Below the pieces are notes generated by a model, which was not told the origin of the DNA, did not search any database, and was given only the letters and a program-made list of their open reading frames with translations. This document shows, one piece after another, positions 33,650 to 43,400 of a stretch of 64,000 nucleotides of DNA. The stretch's first letter is position 1; each line of letters begins with the position of its first letter. The stretch is from Bacteroidales bacterium (GTDB taxonomy: Bacteria; Bacteroidota; Bacteroidia; Bacteroidales; Muribaculaceae). Both the position numbers and the translations under genes were made by a program. The stretch covers positions 1 through 64,000 of the forward strand of contig SFEA01000005.1 of assembly GCA_004557385.1 (NCBI GenBank), in the 5' to 3' direction.

Positions 33650-36094
33650 ATGTTGGGATACCATAGAAATATAGCAAATTGCAAAGCGTTGCGGATGTTG
33701 GTGGCGATTACGCTGCTGCTATTGTCGTGCCATGCAACAATGGCGCATAAGTCTGTTCGCCAAGCCAAACATGGCTGCGATGCACTGGTGGTGTCGTGCT
33801 ATTCGCCATTCTATCGCTGGGGTGCATGTGTCACACGAGAGGTGGAAAAGGCTATTGACGAGCAGGTTGGCGATGGGAAAGTGGAGCGCCTGTATCTGCC
33901 CATGGTGGCTGTGCGCAGCAAAGCCGAGTACGACTCGCTGTGCGTGATTCTTCATAATCGCCTCGAAAGAGCCAATCCCAAGATGGTGGTGCTTGTTGGC
34001 AGCAACTCGGCATTGTTTGCCCACGACGTTGACAGCGTGAAGCCCGGCATCTCGATGCTTTTGGTGGCAGGCGACGTGTATACAGGCACCGAAAACAGCG
34101 TGATACACGGCGACGTGTTGTGGCGTCGCAACCGCATCGCCGACATGGAATTGTGCAAGCGCTACAACCTCACAATACAATGTATGCCCATACAGCTTGA
34201 AAAAGAGATGCAGCTGATTACGCGCCTCATCCCGCAAGTGCAAAACATCTACACCATTAGCGGCGAGGACACCTTCAGCCGCACCAAGAGCCATGAGTTG
34301 AGCAGGTTGGTGAAGCGCAAATACTCGCATTTGAGCTATTATCACGTCGATGCAGGCGAGGTGAGCACCGACAGCTTGCTGCGCTTGGTGTCGCGACTCG
34401 ACCCCAAGCACGATGCAGTGATTTTTTCATCGTGGATTAGCTACAACATGAGTTACGACGAAACGGCGGTGATGAACTCAGCCATCTATCTGATGGAGGC
34501 ATCGAATGCGCCGGTGTTTGTGATTCGCGACAACGGCTGGATTAGCGGCAATCGCGTGGTGGGTGGCTGCGTCACCGACGAAGATTTGTTCTACGAAGGC
34601 ATGCGCAATGTGGTGAAGCAAATAGTGAGCGGCACGCCAGCCAACAGGATATGCTCGCAGACGTCAGCCACCAGCGTGGTGAAGCTCAACTATGCCCGCA
34701 TGCACGACTTCGACATTCCGCTCAACCTGGTGCCGCGCGGCGCGGTGCTGGTTGACCAACCCAACTCCACTTGGGACAAATACGGCTCGTTTGCCATAGC
34801 CACGATTGTGGGAGCAGCCATTGTGCTGTTGCTGCTCATAATCTTTTATATGCGTCAGTCAATCAAAATCAAGGAATTGCAGATTCGCGACCTGAACATG
34901 GCGCAGCAATTCCGCAATCTGGTGCAAAGCATACCAATAGTGTATTTCCGCGGGCAGATTGTGAAGAATCAGGTGGGCAAAATAGTTGACCTTAAACTGG
35001 TGTTTGGCAACAAGTATGTGGAAAAACTGTTCGAACATGGCACACTGGCTCACATCAAGGGCGCATCGTTCTGCCATACAATGCCCGAATTGGCGCCTTC
35101 AATCATCGAAACCCTCAACCAAAATGTGGCAAAGCACAACTATGTGTTCGACATCATCATCAACAGCAGCAACGAGCAGTATTATGCCATGTATTTTTCG
35201 GTTGATATGCCCGACGTCGACGTGTTTGCCGTGAACATCAGCGACACAATGCAGTATCAGGCGCGCCTCGAGCATGCCAACGTCCTGCTCAAGCAGGCTA
35301 AAGAAAAAGCCGAAAATAGCGAAAAGGTGAAGACTGAGTTTATTCAGAACATGAGCCATGAAATTCGCACTCCGCTCAATGCCATCTGCGGGTTTGTCGA
35401 CGTCATCACCTCGGAGGGCGCTACCTCGCTCACCCAAGCCGAGCGCGACGAGTATGCTGCAATCATCTATAGCAACTCGCAAATGCTGATGACGCTGGTG
35501 AACGATGTGCTCGACCTCAGCGACCTTAATTCGGGCAAAACAGTGGTTGAAAACTCGTGGGTGCCGGCTAACGACATCTGCCAATGGGTGAAGCGCACCG
35601 TGGAAATGCGTTTGGCGCCCGGTGTGACCATGAGTGTGAAAAGCCAAGTTGATGAAAACTATTATATCTTGAGCGACCCAAAGCGATTGCAACAGGTGCT
35701 AATGAATTTTGCCACTAATGCCATCAAGCACACCAAGCAAGGCTCAATCACCATTGAGTTTAACCTCTGCACCGACGATGACGAACCCGGGTGGGTGGAA
35801 TTTGCCTGCACCGACACCGGATGCGGCGTGCCGCCCGAAATGGCACAAGCCATATTTGAGCGTTTCGCCAAACTCGATTCGTTCACTCAAGGCACCGGCT
35901 TAGGCTTGGCTATTTGCCGCTCGGTGGCTACGCTGCTCGGCGGTAAGGTGATGCTCGACTCAACATATAAAGATGGTGCACGCTTTGTGTTCCGCCTGAA
36001 ATGTGAGCAGGAGTCGCAAAAATTCCCCCCCCCCTTGCACATGAGCAAATCATCTGAAGATGAGCGGTTTGCTCAAAACAAACCACGCATCTGA
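33650..36094 (+). CDS. Membrane sensor histidine kinase with periplasmic substrate-binding-like sensor
   Basis: 814 residues. An N-terminal signal-anchor (about 15-32), then a periplasmic region of about 350 residues resembling an ABC-type substrate-binding sensor (MVVLVGSNSALF, PVFVIRDNGWISGNRVVGG), a membrane helix (about 383-403) and a PAS-like region. Next come a HisKA domain with MSHEIRTPLN (His near 569) and a HATPase with NFATNAIKHTK, DTGCGVPPE and GTGLGLAI. No receiver domain and no response regulator beside it. A run of 10 C lies in the last codons (36025-36034), after the ATPase domain. The ligand is unknown. The C-terminal tail depends on the C-tract length. Confidence 0.88.
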   Translation: MLGYHRNIANCKALRMLVAITLLLLSCHATMAHKSVRQAKHGCDALVVSCYSPFYRWGACVTREVEKAIDEQVGDGKVERLYLPMVAVRSKAEYDSLCVILHNRLERANPKMVVLVGSNSALFAHDVDSVKPGISMLLVAGDVYTGTENSVIHGDVLWRRNRIADMELCKRYNLTIQCMPIQLEKEMQLITRLIPQVQNIYTISGEDTFSRTKSHELSRLVKRKYSHLSYYHVDAGEVSTDSLLRLVSRLDPKHDAVIFSSWISYNMSYDETAVMNSAIYLMEASNAPVFVIRDNGWISGNRVVGGCVTDEDLFYEGMRNVVKQIVSGTPANRICSQTSATSVVKLNYARMHDFDIPLNLVPRGAVLVDQPNSTWDKYGSFAIATIVGAAIVLLLLIIFYMRQSIKIKELQIRDLNMAQQFRNLVQSIPIVYFRGQIVKNQVGKIVDLKLVFGNKYVEKLFEHGTLAHIKGASFCHTMPELAPSIIETLNQNVAKHNYVFDIIINSSNEQYYAMYFSVDMPDVDVFAVNISDTMQYQARLEHANVLLKQAKEKAENSEKVKTEFIQNMSHEIRTPLNAICGFVDVITSEGATSLTQAERDEYAAIIYSNSQMLMTLVNDVLDLSDLNSGKTVVENSWVPANDICQWVKRTVEMRLAPGVTMSVKSQVDENYYILSDPKRLQQVLMNFATNAIKHTKQGSITIEFNLCTDDDEPGWVEFACTDTGCGVPPEMAQAIFERFAKLDSFTQGTGLGLAICRSVATLLGGKVMLDSTYKDGARFVFRLKCEQESQKFPPPLHMSKSSEDERFAQNKPRI
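36025..36034 (+). repeat. Poly-C tract of 10 in the kinase gene
   Basis: Ten consecutive C encode part of Phe-Pro-Pro-Pro 20 codons before the stop. One more C would end the protein after LAHEQII and one fewer after CT, so the tail is length-sensitive. Such tracts slip during replication. Confidence 0.8.
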
Positions 36095-36188
36095 TGCAGC
36101 ACATTCGGCAAAATCACCATGGGTTTGATGCCACACGTTAATTCGCTCGGTTTTGTGAAGTTTATAGATTATAACATTCTGACTGTCA

Positions 36189-36215
36189 GCGATATTAACC
36201 GCTCGAGCGGTTGCA
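36189..36215. repeat. Half-unit palindrome AACCGCTCGAGCGGTT
   Basis: A perfect 16-bp palindrome (36197-36212) preceded by GCGATATT, the flank seen in the other units. It opens the 1.15-kb gene-free stretch 36095-37244, which carries mostly repeats. Confidence 0.7.
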
Positions 36216-36278
36216 GACATCATGCCGCCATGTCGCCTGAAAGGCGTGACTCCGAAGGCGAAAGCCGAAGGGACTTAG

Positions 36279-36306
36279 CCGTGGGTGAGCGCAGCGTAAC
36301 CCACGG
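36279..36306. repeat. Hairpin CCGTGGGT...ACCCACGG
   Basis: 8-bp arms around GAGCGCAGCGTA. The loop resembles the AAGCGAAGTGCA loop of the hairpin at 4480-4511, so both belong to one dispersed hairpin family (GGGT, loop, ACCC). Confidence 0.55.
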
Positions 36307-36368
36307 ACCACCGACGCCCCCGAACCCGGCGTCCGGACAGGACGCGAATTACTTTTATTGCTGAATCT

Positions 36369-36483
36369 GCAACCGCTCCACGGTTGATGCGATCAAGGTA
36401 CATCACACTATCCCCACGTAGCCGGCTGCACTACGTTTGCCGTCAACATGGGGTTATGCTAATTGCAACCGCTCGCGCGGTTG
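36369..36483 (+). repeat. Composite intergenic repeat, copy 2
   Basis: GCAACCGCTCCACGGTTG, then a CCCCACGTAGCC...CATGGGGTTA part, then GCAACCGCTCGCGCGGTTG, in the same order and spacing as copy 1 at 30374-30488. Confidence 0.75.
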
Positions 36484-36523
36484 TGCATTAGGTGTCGTAT
36501 AAGTGTAATGAATTGAAAACCAA

Positions 36524-36635
36524 CGATATTAACCGCGCGAGCGGTTACAGCTTCTATAACCCCGCGTTGACGCCGTAGGCGGCTACGTGGGGACTGGCAG
36601 ATGCTTCCCACCAAAACCAACTGTGGAGCGGTTGC
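36524..36635 (-). repeat. Composite intergenic repeat, copy 3 (inverted)
   Basis: Starts CGATATTAACCGCGCGAGCG, then TAACCCCGCGTTGACGCCG continuing to CTACGTGGGGA, then TGTGGAGCGGTTGC: the same three parts in reverse order and on the other strand. It faces copy 2 across 40 bp, so the two make one large inverted repeat. Confidence 0.75.
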
Positions 36636-36774
36636 ACACCCAGCAAAGTGGGGCTTTCACCGAGAAAAAGAATTCGAGAGAAAATACTATGTGATAATAC
36701 AACTTTGAATATACAGGGAAATCTCTCGCAGATGTTGGGATGCCGTGGCAAAGTAGCGCCATCGGAGATGGCAA

Positions 36775-36945
36775 ACTATGCTTAACCGCTGGTGTAGCGC
36801 AGCGAAACCTGCGGAGAAGGAATCCCACACATATATCGGCGTCGAAGACGTCGAACAATGTTGTGCCACTTCGAGGCACATATTTATGGCAGCACTCTTT
36901 CCGCAGGCTGCGCCACATTGTGGCTTGCCAGCGGTTAAGCATAGT
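36775..36945. repeat. 171-bp element with long inverted ends
   Basis: ACTATGCTTAACCGCTGG (36775-36792) is matched exactly by its inverse at 36928-36945. Pairing continues inward imperfectly (TGTAGCGCAG...CCTGCGGA against TCCGCAGG...CTGCGCCACA). The middle has GTGCC-ACTTCGA-GGCAC. It has no coding frame and may be a MITE-like repeat or a structured RNA. Confidence 0.6.
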
Positions 36946-36992
36946 GAAGCACCTTCGGCGCTTTCATCTCAATTTATATAATCATTTGATTG

Positions 36993-37017
36993 CCAGCGAT
37001 ATTAACCGCTCGCGCGG
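36993..37017. repeat. Half unit CCAGCGATATTAACCGCTCG...
   Basis: It matches the inverse of the right end of copy 1 (GGTTAATATCGCTGG) plus the palindromic core, but alone. From 37018 to 37244 no further structure was seen. Confidence 0.6.
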
Positions 37018-37244
37018 ATGTGCATGCTGTTTGCCATTTTAAGTTTATGGATTTTTTAGTTACTACTGTTTTTGATACCCAGTCTGCGAAGATAGGCGTT
37101 TTTTTAGTTATGTTATTTACATTTTGTGGTTGATGTGCCATTTTTATAATGATAATTAGCAAGTTTTATGGCGCTTTTTATGTAACTTTACACCCATAAC
37201 ACGAATTGACAGGCGATTACATTGCCTCCTTTGACGATTTTGAT

Positions 37245-38033
37245 ATGGCAGAATGCAAAAATCCACTGATAACAATAGCCACGGTGACCTACAACGCCGA
37301 GGCTGTGATTGGTCGCACCATCGAGAGCATACGGCGCCAAACCAGCCGCGACTTTGAGTGGCTGGTGATTGACGGTGCATCGAGCGATGGCACCATGGCG
37401 GCTGTGTGCAGCAGCGGCATCGAACCTCTGCGGTGGGTGAGCGAGCGCGACGGCGGCTTGTATGATGCTATGAACAAAGCCATCGATAAGGCTCAAGGCA
37501 AGTATATTGTGTTTTTGAATGCCGGCGACGCTTTTGCTGCGCCCGATGTGTTGGAGCGAATTGTGAAGGCGGCGCAAGACTCGCCCGACGTGATATACGG
37601 TCAAACGCGCCTGGTGGATGCCGAGCAGCACGAGCTGGGCAGCCGGCATCTCACTGCGCCACGGCACTTGACTATGCAGAGCTTTGCGCGTGGCATGGTG
37701 GTGTGCCATCAGGCTTTTGTGCCACGGCTTGCTATTGTGGGGCACTACGATTTGCAATATCGCTTGTCGGCAGACTATGAGTGGTGCTTGCGTTGCCTGA
37801 AGGCGTCGCAGGGTAATGCCTATTTGGGCGACGCGCCTATGGTCAACTATCTGGTCGACGGCTTGTCGGCAAAGCATCGAGCCAGTTCGCTTGGCGAGAG
37901 GTGGCACATAATGTGCCGATACTATGGCTTTGTGCCCACGCTGTTGCGGCATATTGGCTTTGTGCCTCGCTTTTTGGCGCACAGTGTGCGCATGGCGTTG
38001 ACTAAGGCATTGGTGAAAAGAGAGAAAAACTAA
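37245..38033 (+). CDS. Family 2 glycosyltransferase
   Basis: 262 residues from the ATG at 37245; an upstream TTG at 37206 is less likely. A GT-A fold: ITIATVTYNAEAVIGRTIESI at the start, DGASSDGT, then SERDGGLYDAMNKAI and FLNAGDAF (the DXD-like site), as in WcaA/PGL-type GT2 enzymes that add sugars to surface polysaccharides or glycolipids. The C-terminus is basic with a hydrophobic stretch. It is 24 bp upstream of the aminopeptidase gene on the same strand. Confidence 0.9.
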   Translation: MAECKNPLITIATVTYNAEAVIGRTIESIRRQTSRDFEWLVIDGASSDGTMAAVCSSGIEPLRWVSERDGGLYDAMNKAIDKAQGKYIVFLNAGDAFAAPDVLERIVKAAQDSPDVIYGQTRLVDAEQHELGSRHLTAPRHLTMQSFARGMVVCHQAFVPRLAIVGHYDLQYRLSADYEWCLRCLKASQGNAYLGDAPMVNYLVDGLSAKHRASSLGERWHIMCRYYGFVPTLLRHIGFVPRFLAHSVRMALTKALVKREKN

Positions 38034-38056
38034 CAGATAACACATACAAAAAAATA

Positions 38057-39841
38057 ATGAGCAAAGAAACAGCAAAACACATCGAGGCAGTGCGCCAACA
38101 GATGCGCAGCGTGGGCGTTGATGCCGTGATTATTCCGGGAACCGACCCGCATCAGAGCGAATACATAAGCGACTATTGGAAGGTGCGCGATTGGGTGAGC
38201 GGATTCACCGGCAGCAACGGTACGGCGGTGATTACGCTCAACGAGGCAGCGCTGTGGACCGATTCGCGCTATTTCCTTCAGGCAGCCGAGCAGCTTGAGG
38301 GCAGCGGCATGGTGATGCATCGCGAAAACGGACCGAACCCCGACACAAAAGAAGAATGGCTTGCCGACGTGCTTGCCGACGTTGAAGATGCGGTGATTGG
38401 CATCGACGGCCGATTGTTTTCGGCGCGCCAGGTGAACGAACTTGAGCAGTTCTGCTTCAGCAACGGCTTCCGCCTTGCCACCGACTTTGCACCTGCCGAC
38501 CGTGTGTGGACCGATCGCCCGGCTCGTCCTGCCGGAAAAGCCATGGTGCACGACATCAAGTATGCCGGCGAAACGGTGGAGAGCAAGCTCGAACGCATTG
38601 AGGCGTGCATCGAGATTCAGCAAGCCGACGCCATGCTTGTGGCTGCGCTCGACTGCATAGCTTGGGCTTTGAACTTGCGCGGAACCGATGTGGCTTTCAC
38701 TCCGGTGGTGACTTCGTTCCTATATATCTCGGAACCCGAAACGGTGTTGTTTATCGACCCTGATAAGGTCACCGACGAGGTGGCGCGTCATCTGAAGGCG
38801 TCGGGCGTGAAGGTGAAGGACTACGACGATGTGGAGAAGTATCTGTCGAAAATCAGCCAAAGCGTGAGCGTGCTCATCGACCCTGATGAGGTGAACGACC
38901 GCCTTGCCTCGTTAATTGCAAGCAAGACATACGCCAAGAATCCGATTGCTTTGCTCAAGGGAGTGAAGAACGAGGTGGAAATCGAGGGCTTCCGCCGTGC
39001 TATGGAGCGCGACGGCGCTGCGCTGGTGCGCACCTTTATGTGGGTTGAGGAAATGGCGCCTACAGGCACCATCACCGAAACCGACGTGGCACGCCGTGCC
39101 ATTGAGGAACGCCGCAAGGAAGACCTTTACACCGACGAGAGTTTTGGCATGATTGCCGGATATGCAGCACACGGTGCGATAGTACACTACGAACCCGAGG
39201 ACGCCACAGCGGCAACGCTGCAAGCCGACGGGCTGCTGCTTGTCGACACCGGTGGCCAGTATCTCGACGGCACCACCGACATCACTCGCACAATTTCGCT
39301 CGGCAATCCCACTGAGGCACAGCGTCACCACTATACGCTGGTGCTGAAAGGCCACTTGGCATTGGGCAATGCAGTGTTCCCCGAGCACACACGCGGTGTG
39401 CAGCTCGATGTGCTTGCTCGTCAATTCTTGTGGAAGGAGCATCTCACCTATTTCCACGGCACCGGTCACGGCGTGGGCCACTACCTCTCGGTGCACGAAG
39501 GTCCGCAAAGCATCCGCACCCAGGAGAACCCTGTTGAACTGGTTCCGGGAATGATAACGAGCAACGAGCCGGGATTGTATATCACCGACCAATACGGAGT
39601 TCGCATCGAAAACTGCGTGCTCACGGTGAATGCTGGCGAGAATGCCGACTTTGGCGGATTCATGAAGTTTGAAGACCTCACGTTGTTCCCTTACGACCTC
39701 ACGCTCATCGACAAAACGATGCTCACAAGCCTCGAGGTGGACCAAATAAATGCTTATCACCGCATGGTGCGCGAGCGGTTGGCTTCGCACCTCAATGCCG
39801 AGGAACTTGCTTGGCTCGAAGCAAAAACAGCCGAACTCTAA
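38057..39841 (+). CDS. Xaa-Pro aminopeptidase (M24B)
   Basis: 594 residues, the long form with two creatinase-like N-terminal domains (about 1-310) and a pita-bread catalytic domain (about 315-535). Metal ligands are visible: VDTGGQYLDGTTDIT (two Asp), HGTGHGVGHYLSVHEGP (His), ITSNEPGLYI (Glu) and GVRIENCVLTV (Glu). It releases the N-terminal residue before Pro, in the cytoplasm (no signal peptide). It lies between the GT2 and the carbonic anhydrase genes. Confidence 0.95.
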   Translation: MSKETAKHIEAVRQQMRSVGVDAVIIPGTDPHQSEYISDYWKVRDWVSGFTGSNGTAVITLNEAALWTDSRYFLQAAEQLEGSGMVMHRENGPNPDTKEEWLADVLADVEDAVIGIDGRLFSARQVNELEQFCFSNGFRLATDFAPADRVWTDRPARPAGKAMVHDIKYAGETVESKLERIEACIEIQQADAMLVAALDCIAWALNLRGTDVAFTPVVTSFLYISEPETVLFIDPDKVTDEVARHLKASGVKVKDYDDVEKYLSKISQSVSVLIDPDEVNDRLASLIASKTYAKNPIALLKGVKNEVEIEGFRRAMERDGAALVRTFMWVEEMAPTGTITETDVARRAIEERRKEDLYTDESFGMIAGYAAHGAIVHYEPEDATAATLQADGLLLVDTGGQYLDGTTDITRTISLGNPTEAQRHHYTLVLKGHLALGNAVFPEHTRGVQLDVLARQFLWKEHLTYFHGTGHGVGHYLSVHEGPQSIRTQENPVELVPGMITSNEPGLYITDQYGVRIENCVLTVNAGENADFGGFMKFEDLTLFPYDLTLIDKTMLTSLEVDQINAYHRMVRERLASHLNAEELAWLEAKTAEL

Positions 39842-39877
39842 ATTATTTCATACGATAGAATATATAAGAATAGATAA

Positions 39878-40429
39878 ATGGCAATTTTCAGAACAATCAA
39901 TCGAAACGGAGAAATACTCACTCCAAAATATGGCTCAGGCTGCTTTTTTGCCGATAACGCAGCTGTTGTGGGCGATGTGACTTTGGGCGACGATTGCACA
40001 GTGTGGTTTGGCACTGTGCTGCGTGGCGACGTGAACACCATCACCATAGGCAACCGCGTGAACATTCAAGACGGCAGCGTGCTACACACCTTGTATCAGA
40101 AATCGACAATCGAAATTGGCGACGATGTTTCAATCGGTCACAATGTTACGGTTCACGGCGCCAAGATACGCAATTTTGCACTCATCGGCATGGGTGCAGT
40201 GTTGCTCGACGATGCCGAGGTGGGCGAGGGCGCCATTGTTGCAGCCGGCAGTGTGGTGAAAAAAGGCACTAAAATCGGTCCTCACGAACTGTGGGCAGGT
40301 GCTCCTGCCGAGTTCAAGAAAAAGGTTGACCCGGCTCAGGCTCAGGAGATGAACGTGAAGATAGCAAAGAACTATTTGATGTACTCTAAATGGTATGACT
40401 ACGACGACGACGCCAACGTCACACCCTGA
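39878..40429 (+). CDS. Gamma carbonic anhydrase family protein
   Basis: 183 residues of left-handed beta-helix hexapeptide repeats (VVGDVTLGDDCTVWFGTVLRGD, VNIQDGSVLH, SIGHNVTVHG). His of VLHT, SIGH and TVHG are in the places of the zinc ligands of the gamma class. The enzyme would hydrate CO2. Cytoplasmic. It starts 37 bp after the aminopeptidase. Confidence 0.9.
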   Translation: MAIFRTINRNGEILTPKYGSGCFFADNAAVVGDVTLGDDCTVWFGTVLRGDVNTITIGNRVNIQDGSVLHTLYQKSTIEIGDDVSIGHNVTVHGAKIRNFALIGMGAVLLDDAEVGEGAIVAAGSVVKKGTKIGPHELWAGAPAEFKKKVDPAQAQEMNVKIAKNYLMYSKWYDYDDDANVTP

Positions 40430-40472
40430 AACGAACAAGAAAGTAATAATAAACAAAAAAACTGACTGATAA

Positions 40473-43400
40473 ATGAGAAAAAGAATCACTTTGATTGTAG
40501 CATTGGCGCTTGCCACGTTGACTGGCGCAGCTGCAACCCCACTCTGGTTACGTTCGGCAAAAATCTCGCCGGACGGCAAGCAGATTGCATTTAGCTACAA
40601 AGGCGACATCTGGAAAGTGTCGTCGGCAGGTGGTACGGCAGTGCGCCTCACCACACAACCCAGTTACGAAAGCAACCCTATATGGAGCCCCGACGGCAAG
40701 CAGATTGCCTTCTCGAGCGACCGTCACGGCAATTTTGACGTGTTTGTGATGCCGTCGACCGGTGGTGCTGCAGTGCGTTTGACCACCAACTCGGCTAAAG
40801 AGCAACCTATGGCATTCTCGCCCGATGGCGCTTGGGTGTATTTCCAAGCAGGCATACAAGACCCGGCACAAAGTGCGCTGTTCCCTTCGGGTGCGTTGCG
40901 CGAAGTGTATAAGGTGCCGGCAACAGGCGGCCGCACACAGCAGGTGCTTGCCACGCCAGCCGAGGACATCTGCTTCACTGCCGATGGCTCGAAGATGCTT
41001 TATCACGACTGCAAAGGCGTGGAAGATGCTTTGCGCAAGCATCACACCTCGTCAATCACACGCGACGTGTGGATTTACGACGCAGCCACTGGCAAGCACG
41101 CCAACCTCACTAATCGCGGCGGCGAGGACCGCAACCCGGTGCTGGCTGCCGACGGCAAGACGGTGTATTTCCTGAGCGAGCGCAATGGCGGTTCGTTTAA
41201 CGTATATCGCTTTTCGCTCGATGCACCCAGCCAAGTGTCGGCTGTCACCAACCACGCCACTCATCCAGTGCGCTCGCTCTCGATGGCTGCCAACGGCATG
41301 TTGTGCTACACCTACGACGGCGAAATTTGGGTGAAGCCTTCGGGCGCCGAACCTCGCAAGGTGGCTGTAGATATTGTGCTCGACGAGGATAATATGATTG
41401 ACAATGTGCGTGTAAACGCCGGCCGTGGTGTGGTTTCGCCCGACGGCAAGCAGTTGGCGTTCATTTCGCGCGGCGAAGTGTTTGTCACTTCGGTGGAATA
41501 TAACACCACCAAGCAAATCACCAGCACTGCTTGCGAAGAACGTGGCTTGACGTGGAAGGACAATCGCACCATTGCCTATGCCAGCGAACGCGATGGCAAC
41601 TGGCAGCTGTTCACCGCCACCATCCATCGCAAAGAGGACCAAAACTTTGCAAATGCCACTCTCATCGACGAAAAGCCTGTGCTTCCGTCGGCTGATGTTG
41701 AGCGCTATGCACCAAAGTTCTCGCCCGATGGCAAGGAATTGGCATTCATCGAGGACCGCTTGCGCCTGATGGTGCTCAACCTCGAAACTAACACCGTTCG
41801 CCAAGTGACCGACGGCAGCAAATGGTATGACAACAACGAGGAATTCTGGTTCGATTGGAGCCCCGACGGAAAGTGGTTTGCCATTACTTTCATCGACAAG
41901 AAGCACGACCCGTATTACGATTGCGGAATTGTGAGTGCTCAGGGTGGCGAAATTTATAACATCACGCGCAGCGGCTACTTCAACATGAATGCCACTTGGG
42001 TGATGAATGGCAATGCAATAATGTTTGCCACCGACCGCTACGGCATGCGCTCGCATGCTTCGTGGGGCTCGCAAAACGATGTTATGCTGGCGTTTGTAAA
42101 CAAAGATGCCTACGACCGCTTCCGCTTGAGCAAGGAGGACTACGAATTGCTCAAGGAAGTTGAAAAAGCACAAAAAGACGACAAAAAGAAGGCTGACGAC
42201 AACGCCAAGGCTAAGAAGGGTAAAAAGAATGCCAAAAAGGCTGACGAAGCCAAACCCGACGACAAGAAGGAAGTGAAGATTGAGTTCGATGGCTTGTGCG
42301 ACCGCATTATTCGCCTCACTCCTAACTCGTCGGACCTCGAGGCAGCTGCCCTGACACCCGATGGCGAAACACTCTACTACATCACTCGCTTTGAGGATAA
42401 ACCCGACCTGTGGAAGCTTTCAACCCGCAAGAGAGAAACCAAGTTGGTGAGCAAGGGTGTAGGTCGCGGCGAATTGCAGATGATGGATGACGGCAAGGCA
42501 ATGTTCCTTGTTGGTGCACAATCCAAGAAATTAGATTTACCGAGCGAAAAAGCCACTCCAATAACAGCATCGGCAACAATGAAGCTCGACCACGCGGCAG
42601 AACGCGCCTATATGTTTGAGCACGTGGTTAAGCAAGAGGCAAAGTGCTTCTACAACACCAATATGCACGGCGTCGACTGGCCTGCAATGGCTGAGGCTTA
42701 TCGCAAGTTCTTGCCACATATCTCTAATAACTACGACTTTGCCGAGATGCTCAGCGAAATTCTTGGCGAGTTGAACGTGTCGCACACCGGCGGACGCTAC
42801 TATCCATCGGGCGGCGGCGATGCCACCATGAACCTCGGCTTGCTATACGATTACACCTACACTGGCAACGGGTTGAAAGTCGACGAAGTGGTTGCCAAGG
42901 GTCCGTTCGACCGTGCTTCATCGCGCATGAAAGCAGGTTGCATTGTTGAGAAAATCAATGGCGTGGAATTGAACGCTGCCACCGATTACTCGGTTGTGTT
43001 CAACGAGATGGGCCGTAAAAAGACTCTGGTTTCGATTTACAATCCTGCCGACGGCAGCCGCTTCGACGAGGTGGTGTTGCCAATCACATCCGGTCAGTTC
43101 AATGCGTTGCTCTACGACCGCTGGGTGAAGGCTCGCGAAGCCGATGTTGAGCGTATGTCGGGCGGCAGACTTGGTTATGTGCACATTAAGCAGATGAACG
43201 ATGCTTCGTTCCGCGATGTATATAGCCAGGTGCTTGGCAAGTTCAACGACAAGGAAGGCATTGTGATTGACACCCGCTTCAATGGCGGTGGCCGTCTGCA
43301 CGAGGACCTCGAAGTGTTCTTCAGCGGCGAGAAATATCTCACTCAGGTGGTTCGCGGTCATGAGGCTTGCGACATGCCGAGCCGTCGTTGGAACAAACCT

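Noticed and set aside
36583..36942. 119-codon minus-strand frame in the repeat stretch
   Set aside because: It runs through inverted repeats, is interrupted in relation to any RBS and shows no domain; repeats produce such frames.
36189..37017. Repeats as a CRISPR array
   Set aside because: Repeats are unequally spaced, occur in both orientations, are themselves palindromic composites, and no cas genes are present.
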